64,000 nt of DNA, taken from NCBI RefSeq assembly GCF_026210795.1, contig NC_089431.1, positions 3,472,001-3,536,000 on the forward strand. The letters are read 5' to 3'. Below, in pieces: positions 34,192 to 46,666 of this stretch; within the stretch, counting starts at the first letter, position 1; every line of letters starts with the position of its first letter. This DNA comes from Rhizophagus irregularis (Eukaryota; Glomeromycota; Glomeromycetes; Glomerales; Glomeraceae). A model generated the notes under the pieces. It did no database searches. It was not told where the DNA came from and saw only the letters and a list, made by a program, of their open reading frames with translations. Made by a program: the position numbers and the translations under genes.

Positions 34192-35732
34192 TTAACTAGT
34201 AGGAATAACATCTCGATATTTATAATGTCGATAACGTCTTATCAAAAAGAAAGTACATCCAACAACAACCAAACCCACAACGGAACCAATTACTGTTGCT
34301 ATTATGATGTTATTAAGAGATGGTGATGATGGTGGTGATGATGATGATGGTACAGGTGGTACATAACCCTGTGGTGTAAAGTCTGTGACAAATTTATAAA
34401 TATCTCTATTACTTATATCAATCAGATCGATTGTACTCATTCTACCATTCGTTTTATTTTGCCCTAATTATTATAAATAGAAAATAATATTATAACTTAA
34501 TATATTATACATACTGTAAATTTTATACGATTATAGAAACTCGTACCAAATGTAACGATCAAATAATTCTCGAATACATGTGAGGTATGGAAGATCCTAA
34601 AATTACCCGCCAGACCGATGAGTTCAGGAATGGACCACACAAATTCGTTACTAACAAGCTCAAGAACCGCAAATATGGGATAACTTCCATTAAGCTCAAT
34701 TGCATTGTCATTACCATCATAGCCACCATATACAAAAATCCGACCATCTGGTGCTATTATATAAATACTTATTGTCAGCATAAAAGTATATGTATCGTCA
34801 AATAAGTTATATTAGAGATGTTACCTATGGATGCTGAATGACCTTGTCGTGGAACTGGAATTGCGCCATGAGCAACCGTGGCATTCTAAAATGAAAAGTT
34901 GAAAGATTAATCCTATGTAATGTTAGAATTCTCGAATTCTCGTAGATAATAATTAGCCTACCTTTATATCCCATTTTGATAAATATGTATCATATGTAAG
35001 AATCTAGAATAATTATACATTTAATTTACTATATGATAATATTTAATATCGTGATATTGAATATTTTACCTCATTCATAGGAATATTGGACATATTACCA
35101 TTTGGTGCTTTACTGCCACCAATATACGCAATTACACCAGTATTTAGCATAACGGTAGCATAATAATAAATTTTGTAAGGCGCCGAATCGAGAGAAATAT
35201 GCAGAGATTTTTTTAATGCGTCATAAATGTACATGGTGCTATTATCAAATATATAAATATTATTATTACTACTATCCTTAACTCCAATAACTCTAGTTGT
35301 AGATTCAGACGGCATTATAACGCCATTTACTGGTGTTACTTCAGTCCAACCATCTAACTTTATAGAGTATCTGTATATACTATTGCCTCCTGAAACTCTA
35401 AAGCCGCCAAAAAAATATATACTTCCGCCTTCATTATCCATTGCAAATACAAGCGTGTGTGAATTGGACTTTATAGGAACCTTTGTATGCACTTCATAAG
35501 GCACATCAAGTGGTGATGGCGTAGAAAACGGAATAGTTAAATCTAATGAAAAGAAATCATCAGAAGGAAGAGCAATGGTAGAAGGACCTGTGAGGCCACC
35601 TCCAATATAAAGTTTATTATTTGCTATCGTTGAACCATGACAACAACGTAGATTTGTTGGTCGAGCGATTGTAAACGTTATAATTGTTACGTTAACAATT
35701 ATTAATTTTATAATGAATGTAATAATTTTCAT
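34192..35732 (-). CDS. Kelch-repeat type I membrane protein (array copy 3)
   Basis: Five exons: 35732-35070, 35003-34962, 34885-34825, 34753-34547, 34463-34192, GT-AG and in phase, 414 aa. I chose the ATG at 35732 (MKIITF) because it aligns with the family start; an in-frame ATG 18 bases upstream exists. Signal peptide, then kelch blades (HGSTIANNKLYIGGGLTGPS, GSIYFFGGFRVSG, GVIAYIGGSKAPNG, RQGHSASIAPDG, GRIFVYGGYDGND). The stalk is short and Ser/Pro-rich (PPVPSSSSPPSSPSLN), followed by helix IIIATVIGSVVGLVVVGCTF and tail FLIRRYRHYKYRDVIPTS. The tail is four to six residues shorter than in copies 1 and 5. Exon sizes 42 and 207 are identical in all intact copies. Confidence 0.9.
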
Positions 35733-38489
35733 AACTCTTATTAATTGCAAAGTATTAAATAATGAGAAATAATTTAATAACTGATGTAGACAATTTTCAT
35801 ACCTCTAGTTAAATTACAAGTATTAAATAATAAAAAAATAAAGAGTTAATTTTAGAATTTTCTTATCATTATGTTTCACCTGTTATAAACAATAATTTCA
35901 TCATAAATTGCTTATTGGTCACTTACCGATTGTATTGCATTTGATAAACATTTTAATTACCTCCTAATAATAAAAAAATATGATATATGCCAAATAAATC
36001 TTCATTATACAGTATATATAATATATAAAAGCGCTTAATGTTTGTTACTTAATATTGTATGCTTATTAACTATTATTGTTCATGAATTAACAATCATGTG
36101 ACGACTGTGACATTACACACCGGCTATGTGCGATAGCCGTTCCACTACATTATTTAAAATGGATCCCCTAGTGTAACGCAATTCCGACCTGCATCATGAC
36201 TTTAACAAAGAAAGTTCATTGAGATTGACTTTATATTCGATTTTCGATTAATTCAATTTTGGTAGAATCGATTCCAATTACTAGAACCATTTTTGTTATA
36301 CGATTATGATTGATTGATTATAAAATTTCAAAATTACTATTTTAGGTTTGTACATTGAAAAATTAAAGATTATATTATTCTACATAAAAGTGTTGAAAAA
36401 ATATTCTTGGAATTTTTATACAATACTTTGTATAATAAAATTAATTTTTGTATCTTATCTAATCTTTATTATGACACAAAATGTATTAGTCTTATCAATA
36501 CGTTACAATCATTTATAGAAAGATAATAAATGATGTACAGCATTTTACTAAATATACATTATATTAATATTTAACATTTCAAGATATCTTATCTGCTGTT
36601 ACGCTATGTAGAGTAAGAGACAAAGACAGATACATTTTAAGTATTATTAACAAATGAACTCATTATTTACATGCCATATTAGGGTGTCACACAGATCAAT
36701 TAATTAAACTATGTTACCGACATTTGATGTAAAACTATAAAGTTTAATTAAATATTCTATTAATAAATTTTAAATAATAAATATAATACAAGATTCTAAA
36801 AGTTTCTTCGAAACTGTTCTTAAAAACTATCCTCAAATATTTACGTGTATTTTTTTTTACAAAGCTTTTAGAATGGTTCGACAGAAGGAATTTACATTCA
36901 AATATCGAGAATTTATATGATAAATAGAAATATTCTTTGTTCTTAAACTATTTATAGATTTGCTGCGGATTTCAATAACGTGGTGAAACATTTTTTTGTT
37001 TATGTTGGACAGAATGCTGAAGATCTCCAAAAGAAAAACACAATTTACGTGAAGAAACATCACACCCCACCGCGTTTTCATTGTTTATATTTATCTCCTT
37101 CCAAAATTATTTTTTTCACGTCTCTTTGAATGTCACTGGTCACGCGGGGTAGAATTTTAATTATAAAATTCTTCAGATTTAATAGAACTTAGAGCCAAAA
37201 AATTCTCCTGACTAGCCTTAAAATAAAGAACTTAGAGCCAAAAAGCGTCGAACTACGAAGCAAACATGTTGTTTGAAACTTAATTGGAAAATAATTTAAT
37301 TAAAAATTTTTAAATTACATTAAAGAATTTAAAATTAAAGAATTTAAAATTACATTAAAGAATTTAAAATCCCTATAAAAACTTTTATCCGTTATTTCTG
37401 TATTTCTGTAAAAACTCCGTAGAAATGAGCCTTTCACAGGACCATTCACGGAAATAAATTCCGTGATATAAGATTATCAATTCAGGAAATATGTGAAAAT
37501 ACATTCACGGAAAAAACATGATAAACAAGGATCAACATTTACGTTAATCCCGAAGTATCTCCTGACTGATTGATTACAGCTGCACGCAATGTCACGCCGC
37601 GTGTACGGCCCCTTTCAAATATTTCAAATATTTTTGTAATAGAGAATTACTATATATATACTTATGTATATTTTTATGCCATGTTTTTCTCGTTTAAAAA
37701 ATTACCTTAAGAGCCTTTTACGGAAAAAAAATGGAATATAAAAGACGTATCTACTTTTTTTTACCGTGAATTGCATTAAATAATTTAAAATTGCATTAAA
37801 GAATTTAAAATTTGCTAAAAATAAATAAAAGTAAACAGTTTGAAAATTTATTTAATAATTTTTAAATTGTGCATTAAAAAAATTCGGAAAAACAAATTAA
37901 AAAAATTGAACATCTGTGTAACATAGATCCGGTCATAATAAAATAATCAATATTGCTGACATAATTAGTTGTGTAACATCCTAATGCTGTATGAGCGGAT
38001 TGGTATTGATAGCGATAATAAATAAAATAATAACTTTAAATGTTTCGTTCCAATAACAAAAAAAGTTACAACGTACATTAAATTAAATATTGTACATATA
38101 AATATATAATTATTTAATTGAAATGGAAACCTTTGTTTAATAAAATATTTTTCGTTTGATAAATAGACTTTTTACGCATTATATTCAGGGATGGGGTTAA
38201 TTAACCGTTACGCGGAATTTTATGAGATTTGTACAGTATTACTAATGTAAAATTAGCACAGATCCCGATAAATTCCTGCAAATTTCATGGGAATCCATCA
38301 CTAATTATATTTTACAAGTGCGAAGGCTTTTTAGTCTACTTAACTGCAACCAATATCAAAATTGTTTAGTTTTGTGCTAATAGTTGTTACAATTGTTAAA
38401 AGATGTAATAAAGTTTAAATGATAATTTGTTAAACCTTTGTTTAATTAACTTTTGTATACAATAAACTTCAAATTTAATATGAATTATA
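35733..38489. other. Intergenic within kelch array
   Basis: 35733-36130 is a family upstream region, including a duplicated scrap of the gene start near 35790. 36840-37140 contains a frame that I do not credit. Short repeats: gaacttagagccaaaaa twice (about 37184 and 37228); aaagaatttaaaatt repeats at 37320-37375 and 37795-37810; and ttcacgga motifs at 37440-37515, possibly a degraded element. From about 38020 the 3' flank of kelch copy 4 begins (aataacaaaaaaagttaca, matching 47.31 kb). Confidence 0.5.
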
Positions 38490-39515
38490 TGTTATGCTTC
38501 GACCCGTATCCGGATCGATTCGGATATTTTTTTTTTTTCGGATATCCGGATTTTGCGGTTTTCATCCGGATTATAATCCGGATGAAAAATATCCGGTTTA
38601 AACCGGAATCCGGATGAATCTTTATTTATTTATTTTTTTTGCATAGTACCGTAACTTTATATAATACGATTTACAAATTATTTATTAATTAAAGTGCGAC
38701 CATAGACAGACATTTTAAAATGAAAACACCGAAAACACTTGCATCACATGTTGATCAACTGAAGTTTAAAATGTAATAAAGAATCATTTTTTCGCATTCA
38801 AACGTTCAAAAGAAAAAAAATTTATATTATTTTTTTACAATAATTATTATTTTTAAATGAAAAATTATTCAGATCAATTACAAAAAATTGAGATATTATA
38901 AAATTTATATAATATTTTTTTTTTTTTTGTGGAGCTAATGACGTCACAAGGACGATTTTTATTAATTTTGTAGATAAAAGGCCGGTAAATCCAAAAGACT
39001 CGGTGGCAACAAATCATACAAAAAATCTAAGTATACAACTAAACACGTAGAGGTATACCTATAAAATTTATATAATTATAACAACTTTTATTAAAAGTTA
39101 AAATCATAGTGTTATGTAATTTGATTCAAATGATTCTTTAATTTTTGAAAGAAAAAACAAATCCTTTTTAACATTTTAAAAATTGCCTTACTAACCCAAC
39201 ACATTTATCTATAGTAATCTTTAGCTATATCAAAATTTCATAATTAGCTAATTTACAAAGAAATGTTAAACAATAGTCTGAGACAATTCTGAAATAATAC
39301 GAAGTTGTTTAAAAAAAGTATTGAATAAAATTGGAATTATGAAAATTTCGCGGTCTTGGATAATTTTGTAATTCTGGCCGAAATTAATATCACGTGACAC
39401 CAGAAAATAGTTTAGCCGAGCAAAAAATTTTTTATCGGCTATGATACGATAAGAATAGTCAGATTTCGGTTTCTATCCGGATTTTTGTCCCGGATAAAGA
39501 ATCCGCGCTTTTTTT
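38490..39515. mobile_element. hAT-like remnant with TCCGGAT arrays
   Basis: The left end (atgcttcgacccgtatccgg and following) has dense TCCGGAT/ATCCGGA motifs. It resembles the left end of the hAT-like element at 8973 (GCTTCGAYCC). The right side has a weaker cluster at about 39455-39515 (ctatccggatttttgtcccg). No clean right terminus or target duplication is left, so this is an eroded or diverged relative. It splits the 3' flank of kelch copy 4 relative to that of copy 5. Confidence 0.6.
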
Positions 39516-39764
39516 GAATTTGTTAAACGTCACGTAGTAAACTGGCCGATGGAAGTATTAAGGTACACAGTTTAGAATTTATTTATACAGGTAATCTAAA
39601 CGTTACAAATTTTTTTATAAAATTAATTAATAAAGAAATTTTAACGATTATGATTTTTAAATTCCCTAAATAAACAAACTAATATGGATTAAAATTATTT
39701 TGTTAGAGTGAAAAATCTAATTTCATCACTAATACTAACAACATTTAAAGTACTATTAAATTCT

Positions 39765-41299
39765 TTAACCACTAGGTGTAGGAATAACATTTCGATATCG
39801 ACAACGTCTTATCAAAAAGAAAGTAAATCCAATAACAATCAAACCTCCAACGGAACCAAGTACTGATGCTATTATGATGTTTATACTAGGAGATGGAGAT
39901 GGAGATGGTGGCGGTGATGGTGGCGGTGATGGTGGTGGTGCACCCGGTGGTATAAAGTTTGTGACAAATTTATAAGCAGATTTATTACTTATATCTATCA
40001 GATCGATTGTATTCACCCTATGTTGCGTTTTATTTCGTCCTAATTATTATAGGTAGCAGACAAAATTATAATTTAACATACTATTACATACTGTAAGTTG
40101 CATATGATTATAGATACTCGTACCAAATGTGATGATCAAATAATCCCCGAATACATGTGAGGTGTGAAAGATCCTAAATTTACTCGGCAGACCAATGAGA
40201 TCAGGAGTGGACCATACAAATTTGTCATTAGTAAACTCAAGAACTGCAAATGAGGGATAACTTCCATTGGACTCCTTTGCATTTTCATCACCATCATAGC
40301 CTCCATACATAAAAATTCGACCATCTGGTGCTTTTATATAGTTAATTTAAGTTAGCATATAAACAAAATAAAACAAGATAAGTAAGGGAAATGTTACCTA
40401 TTGATGCTGAATGTCCCTGTCGTGGTTCTGGAATAATACCACTGGCATACTAAATGAAAAGCTGAATATTAATAAAATTATGTATTATTAAATCTTCACA
40501 AATAAATAGCTTACCTTTATATCCCATTTTGATAAATACGTATCATATGTAAGAATCTAAAATAATTATACGTTTAAATTACTATATGATAAATATTTTG
40601 ATATCATGATATTGAATATTTTACCTCATTCATAGGAATATTGTACAGTTTATTTGGTGCTTTACCGCCACCAATATACGCAATTACACCAGTTTTTAGC
40701 ATAGCAGTAGCATAATAATAAATTTGATAAGGCGCCAAATTGGGAGAAATATGCAAAAATTTTTCTGTTGCGTTATAAATGTACATGATACTATTGTCAA
40801 ATATATAAATAGTATTATTGTTACGATCCGTAACGCCAACGATTTTAGTTGTAGATCTAGTCGGCATTTTAATGCCATTTGCTGGTATTGCTTCAGCCCA
40901 ACCATCATACTTTAGGGAGTATCTGTATATACCATTGCCTTCTGAATTCTGGGGATTTCTAAAGCCGCCAAAAAAATATATACTTCCACCTTCATTATCT
41001 ATTGCATATACAAGCGTGTTTGCATCTGACTTTACGATAATATTTGGATGCACTTTATAAGGCATATTAAATGGGGATGACGTATTAAATTGAACGGTTA
41101 AGTCTAAAGAAAAGAAATCATCAGTATAAACAGTTTCATTATCTTCGGGACCTATAGTGCCGCCTCCAATATAAAGTCTATTATTTGCTATCGTTGAACC
41201 ATGACAACAACGTATATTTGTTGGTTGAGCGATTGTAAACGTTATAAGTGTTACGTTAATAATTATGGTTAATTTTATAACTAGTGTAGTAATTTTCAT
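39765..41299 (-). CDS. Kelch-repeat type I membrane protein (array copy 4)
   Basis: Five exons: 41299-40625, 40556-40515, 40449-40398, 40330-40124, 40039-39765, in phase, 416 aa. Signal peptide KLTIIINVTLITFTIAQ. Blades include HGSTIANNRLYIGGGTIGPE, GSIYFFGGFRNPQN, GVIAYIGGGKAPNK, RQGHSASIAPDG and GRIFMYGGYDGDE. The stalk is the longest and most proline-rich of the family, alternating PPP and SP (about 39890-39950, coded by ggtggcggtgat-type repeats). Then helix IIIASVLGSVGGLIVIGFTF and tail FLIRRCRYRNVIPTPSG. Surface location and unknown ligand as in the other copies. It is nearest to copy 3 in sequence. Confidence 0.9.
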
Positions 41300-42096
41300 G
41301 ACTCGTTAATTACAAATATAAAATAATGAAAAACAAAAATTCTCTTCCATAATGTTTGTTTGTTATAAATAATAATTTTGTGTTTATTTGGCCATTTGCC
41401 GATTGCATGCATTTTTACTACCAAAAAATATGAACAATGCCATAACAGCATAAAAAATGTAAAGTTGTAAGACATTGATGAAACTTAATTCTAAGTTAGG
41501 AAGAATATCCCGATTTCATGAAAGTAAAGATAATTTAACAGGTGCTACTAATATTTGATCTACATTTCTTGGCATTTTATATTACCAAGGGGTAGAGGGG
41601 CCAACTTGTTTGTTGTGTTACCTTGTATCACAATTTTGTACTGTCCCCCCCTGAAATTATACCTATCGAAAAAAAAAAATGTCGAGCCTAAAACTTTTAA
41701 CATACAACGTTTTTAAAAGCCGATGTTCAAAAGTAGATTAGTATAGTTGAAGACTATTTACTGCCAAAATTTTACAGTTATTTGTGCATTATTGGCTTTC
41801 TCGTTAGTTTAAGAAGCTTTAATATATTATTCATGTATAATCTTAGTAACTTTGACAATAAACTCCACTTTATTTAAAATTTATTTATATTTATTATTTA
41901 TGTTTTCGTTATTCCATAAAAATAACCCTTCTTTTAAGAGCTTCTTCGATAAATGGTGTGGAATTTTTTAAGTTGTAAATAATTATAGGCACCAATTTTT
42001 GTTTTCTTTTATATGGCGTTGAAATTCCTAAATGCCCAAATTATCCACAATAATTCCGAAACTAAAAAAAATTTAGAAAATGAGTCTTCTGCTCCT
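41300..42096. other. Upstream of kelch copy 4, then edge of the P-like transposon
   Basis: 41300-41540 matches the family upstream region (aatgtaaagttgtaagacat). From about 41575 the sequence changes character (aaggggtagaggggccaact, then a run of seven C), which may be the edge of the transposon that follows. I could not find an inverted partner on the far side. Confidence 0.45.
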
Positions 42097-45000
42097 TCAA
42101 GTTGTGCCCATACTCGAAGTTGTTCTAAAGCGTGTAGGTAAATTAGTCTTTTTCATAAGGGGCTTTTTATTTTCTGTTGTTAGGTTGTTTGAGCGCATCG
42201 TTTTCAGGCTTTCTCTTAAACTTGCCGTACCTTTTTCCGGAATGTAATTATTAACGTCTCTCCATGTTTTTTGTCGACTTTTCATATAGATAGTGACGCA
42301 TCTCTCATAAATAAACCCAAATTCTTCATCTTCTAATTCAACACCAGTAATATTATTTGATTTCAATGTTGTAATAAACATTTGATTTAGAGATAAGTTA
42401 ACAAGAAGACTATTTTTCACATAACACAGGATATTTGGTCCTAATTCATTATGTTTCTCGAACAGTTCAATTATTAAAGATTCCAAATAATACATGAACT
42501 GAGTAAATTTGGGTCTAGGTATAATGTTAGTGGTCTGTGATTTTGTTTCTGGCATATATTCAACCTTTTCTTCACAGTGAGCTTTAAGTAAAGTATTCAT
42601 AACTTGAAATTTTGGATGGGAATTCATTACGTGATCTCTTTTGAGCAATTTGAAGAGTACCCAACCAATAATATAAGAAATTTTAGTGATTCTGCCTGGT
42701 TCAAAGTAATAACTTTAGGAATCAAGGTAGGGTCTGCATGTTCTTGTATGTTTTTATTTTTATGAAAGTTTCCTTAAATGTTTCTTCTATCACTTCGTGG
42801 ATCAGGAAGTAGGCAACTAGTCTTTGTGTAGCAGAATGATTTTGGGAAATAATTTCTTGAAATTCTGAGAACCAAATGCCGGAACATAGGTAGTTATTCA
42901 GGCTAATCTCCAAGTGAGAAACCCACACAGTCATCCAAAGACTTCCTTTTTTATTGGGAATTGATTTCAAAGCAATACCTTTAATGTTATTTTTCCATTT
43001 TTCTAATAGAGAAATAATTCTATCATCGTAAAGACATAAATCAAAGAGCTGCTGACGTTCTTTTTGAAGTAATAAAATTGTTTGATTTTGTTGGTTAACT
43101 TCATTACTGAAAGATGATGGTGGAGTTTCAATTTTTCCCATAAACAGATCATTAATAAGAAGATTTTCAAAGATTTGCCGTGTAAAGGGAGATATGCTGG
43201 ATAATCGGGTAAGATGACTCGATAAACTAGGGATATTTTTATCCTTTGATATCTTTGACGTTTTTTTTCTGTAATCACTTTTCAAAACAATTATTAATAA
43301 TTTTATTTATTTAAATATAAAAAAGAATGATTTAAACAGATTTAATTTATAAAAATACCTACTATCAAGTAAGACAATTTAGTTCCATTCCGGCATGATT
43401 TGATTTTCCATAGTTAAGGCTTTTGATTTCAGTAGTTATCTTTGCGGTAACCTGAAATTTGTTTAATGCATGTCCATATCCTTTTAATGTTTGCGTGGAG
43501 GAATCTCCTCCAAGCTGTCGAATCATGCCAAATAGTCCTTCTAACATATCCTGTGATATCCTGCGTGGTTCAATTGTTGAATTTGGATACAATACAAAAA
43601 TCTCCTCAACCATTCCCAAAAAACCTTGAATAGATAAGAGTACGTCAAATTGACATTGTGGGGAGATCCAGTTTATTTTGCTAGCTTTTTGCTTATCTAT
43701 AATCACAAAACCAATCACGTATTTCTTTTAGAGTTTGAATATGAGAATCATTAAGACCTTCCAATGGTTTTTTGCTATGAAACATTTGCCGGTAAAGGTA
43801 CTATGCATAATTGATAAATTCCTAATAAACATTTATAACATTATTATACATTAAATTTTATAACTGATACTTTAATATTAAATATTTTTACTTACTCTTG
43901 TTTTAGCTGATATTTCTTTCAGTTTATCAATTGTTCTCATTGCAACTATAATATCCTTTGATAAAGTCTGTTCAGTGAGATCAACTCTCATTTTGCTCCA
44001 AGATGTAAGCCAAATATGACGCTTTGTGAGTCTTGTAATTTTGCTGTTGAATTTTGTACAGTATAATCATAAACACCTTGAATATGATGCCAACTAACTT
44101 CATTTCCATCTATCATAATTTCTCTAATACTTTGATTTCAGTTTTCTCTAATATGACTTTTTGAAAGATTGTTTGAAGTTTTTTAAAAACATGCATAGGA
44201 TCACTAATGAAAAACCATGGTGTACTGGTAATTGGGTTGATTATTTTATAATTTGTCCAATGTGTTTGGGTATCATAAAGAGGCCTAATGTATATATTTT
44301 GAGATTTATTTACCATGTTCCATTTTTCATTATTAGACAAAATTGTAACAATAAAAGTTTGTGTTTCAGAACCAATATTCGTGATAATAGCTGTATGCCA
44401 TTTATTATCCTTTGGACTTTTAAATTCACAGAAATCATTAATATTCCAATTTTGTTTAGTGGGCATTGGTTGTCTCAATGAGTTACAATTAACTTGAAAT
44501 TCATTAGAAAAGGATGGGTCCAATAAACACACTGTGAATTTACTATGATCAAGGTTAGTTGATGATATGATTCTTGCTTGTTCATAATTGTTTTTACCAA
44601 TATTAACTTCAACAATATCTCCTACAGACCAGAATGAAGCCCACCAGTCAAAACTTTTGATATGATTCCTATTTTCTCCAGCTCCATTACAAACAGATCC
44701 ATAAGTATGTATACAAATACATTCAAGATTAGTCGCGAGATGAAAAAGAATTTTATTAATTTTATGTGCAGTAAGAGTATTAATTCCATAATATGCTATA
44801 GGATATGCAAAGTTACAAGTAGCTGAATGCCAAACAATTTGATGTACTTATGTTGTTAGATTCCGATCATGATCCTTTAAATTAGGTAAATTACTATTAT
44901 TGTCTGTTTGCAATTCCTTTTCGCATTGCATTGCAAATGATTGTAATTCTTCTTTTTCATTTTCAAAATCCAAATATCCAACATAACAATTATCTTGCTG

Positions 45001-46666
45001 ACTCCAAAGTAAACCTATTATTAATATCAAATTCTAATTAATTCTTAAAACAATTTTTTAATAAATATTTATTAGTGTAAATAATGAACCTTTTTGTATT
45101 TTAAATGAATCATGTGAGAAAAATCCAATTCGGCCATAATCTCCAATATTTTCTATAGATATTTTTTCCAGAATATGACAAGCAGTTTTATCTTGCCATC
45201 CTAAATGTTGTTGACTTTCATTTATATAGGTTTTTATTAAAGATATTGAAGGTAATCACATAATGCTTTTCATTGCTTCGTAAGCAGCATGACCTGCACG
45301 GCTATATACAGAAATAGCCCATCGCATAAACCTAAAGAATTATAGTGAATCATTAATAAATTTTATTTTATTTAACCAACTTTTTTATTAGTAGATATAC
45401 TTACATTATGTGATATCTTATTCCATTTGCTTTTCCACTTTGAACTCTAATTAATTCCTGGAAAATTGGATTAAGAGAAGAAAGATCAATTTTATTTTTA
45501 ACAACCTTTCTAGATATATCTTGAGCAATTTGATACAGCTCTTCCAATACTTTTTCTCCTTCTTCTTCCACTTTTTGTTTAATTCGATTTTTCAAGGTAT
45601 GTATAGTTTGATTCTGATTTGCAATTTTCTTTAAAAGTTGCATTAACGTTAATTGCTTATATACATTTTTTATTTAATATCTATTCTATAAATAAATACC
45701 TTTCTTTGAAATTGAACTTTTTTAGATAAAATTTCCTGGGAAGCATGCGCAACTTTAACTGGTAAATCATTCAAAAGATTCTGATTTTTGATTTTTATTA
45801 ACGTATCTTTCAATTTTTTACACTTTTCACATATATTTATTTCAGCTACTAACAAATAACAGTCCAATCTTCTATAGGCTTCATGAGGTTGATTTTGATT
45901 CTCTAGAATTGCAAAGGGTTCATGAACATTATTGGAATTTTTTTGATTTCTCACAAGATGAGTTCCTCGAAACTGAACTACTTTTTCAAATCCTAACTAT
46001 AAAAAAAACTTTAAATCATAATTAATTAAAAATGAAAAAGTAATTAATCACTACCTTCAGTCTTTTGACCCATGCATACTTTTGCTACAGATATGTAACA
46101 AATTGTTTTTTCTATTTCTGAAAGGGTTCGTTCAGTTGCAATTCCCATTTCTATTTCATTTATTTTTTTTACACGTTTTTCTAATATATTTAGTTCGTAA
46201 GAGATTAAGTTTTCTTGCCACTTAATAATTAAATACTTTTTTATTTTCTTGTTCTCTTCCAAAAAATATAACACTAATTCCATCAACATTTTCTCTTATC
46301 AAAACTCTTGTTTCGATGTTTTAAATGATTTTATCAATAATGTAACTTCTGCTATATTTGCAGATTTATTATTTTTCCAATATGGAGTTTGCCTTGTTCT
46401 TAATAATGAAGCTAAATTAGAACCAGAAGAGTTTGGTTCAAAAAAAATTGTAGCAAGTGCTAAACGTTCACCACTAAATATTTTTTTAATTTTGAGAAAT
46501 TTGATCCAAGAAGCAAAAGTATCAAATTTTTCATTAGTTTTTTTATCAAAAATATAAAAAGTTTTGTCTTGCTTATCGTAAATTAAAAGTCCTTCTCTAT
46601 TTTGCAAATATTCAAGATATTTTGATAAAAATTAATATTTAAGTCAGCTTTATTTAAGCTCTTCAT
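42097..46666 (-). pseudogene. P-element/THAP9-like transposase, degenerate
   Basis: A 4.6-kb minus-strand locus, with homologous protein text from start to end in many frames. In order: LEYLQNREGLLIYDKQDKTF (46.6 kb), coiled-coil-like helices (46.2-45.4 kb), SLNPIFQELIRVQSGKANGI then RYHIM (45.4 kb) spliced to FMRWAISVYSRAGHAAYEAM, LLWSQQDNCYVGYLDFENE, CNGAGENRNHIKSFDWWASF (44.68 kb), ISDPMHVFKKLQTIFQK (44.2 kb), ISQDMLEGLFGMIRQLGGDS (43.5 kb), and a Lys-rich C-terminus. The blocks around GAGENR, SDPMHVFKKL and SQDMLE-FG-IR-GG match the DDE RNase-H core and GTP-binding insertion of P-element/THAP9 transposases as I know them. In-frame stops occur after SIM (near 45.26 kb) and after LTT (44848), plus a frameshift near the start (46.62 kb). 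The expected catalytic Asp before GAGENR reads Asn. No N-terminal THAP zinc finger or terminal repeats were found. Dead element. Confidence 0.75.

Noticed and set aside
36857-37081. 74-codon minus-strand frame
   Set aside because: No domain, no paralogue, lies in a region of short degenerate repeats within the kelch intergenic DNA.
46249-46557. 102-codon plus-strand frame
   Set aside because: Antisense shadow of the P-like transposase text on the minus strand.
42097-46666. Intact, active transposase
   Set aside because: In-frame stops and a frameshift remain after allowing for plausible introns, and terminal repeats could not be found on either side.
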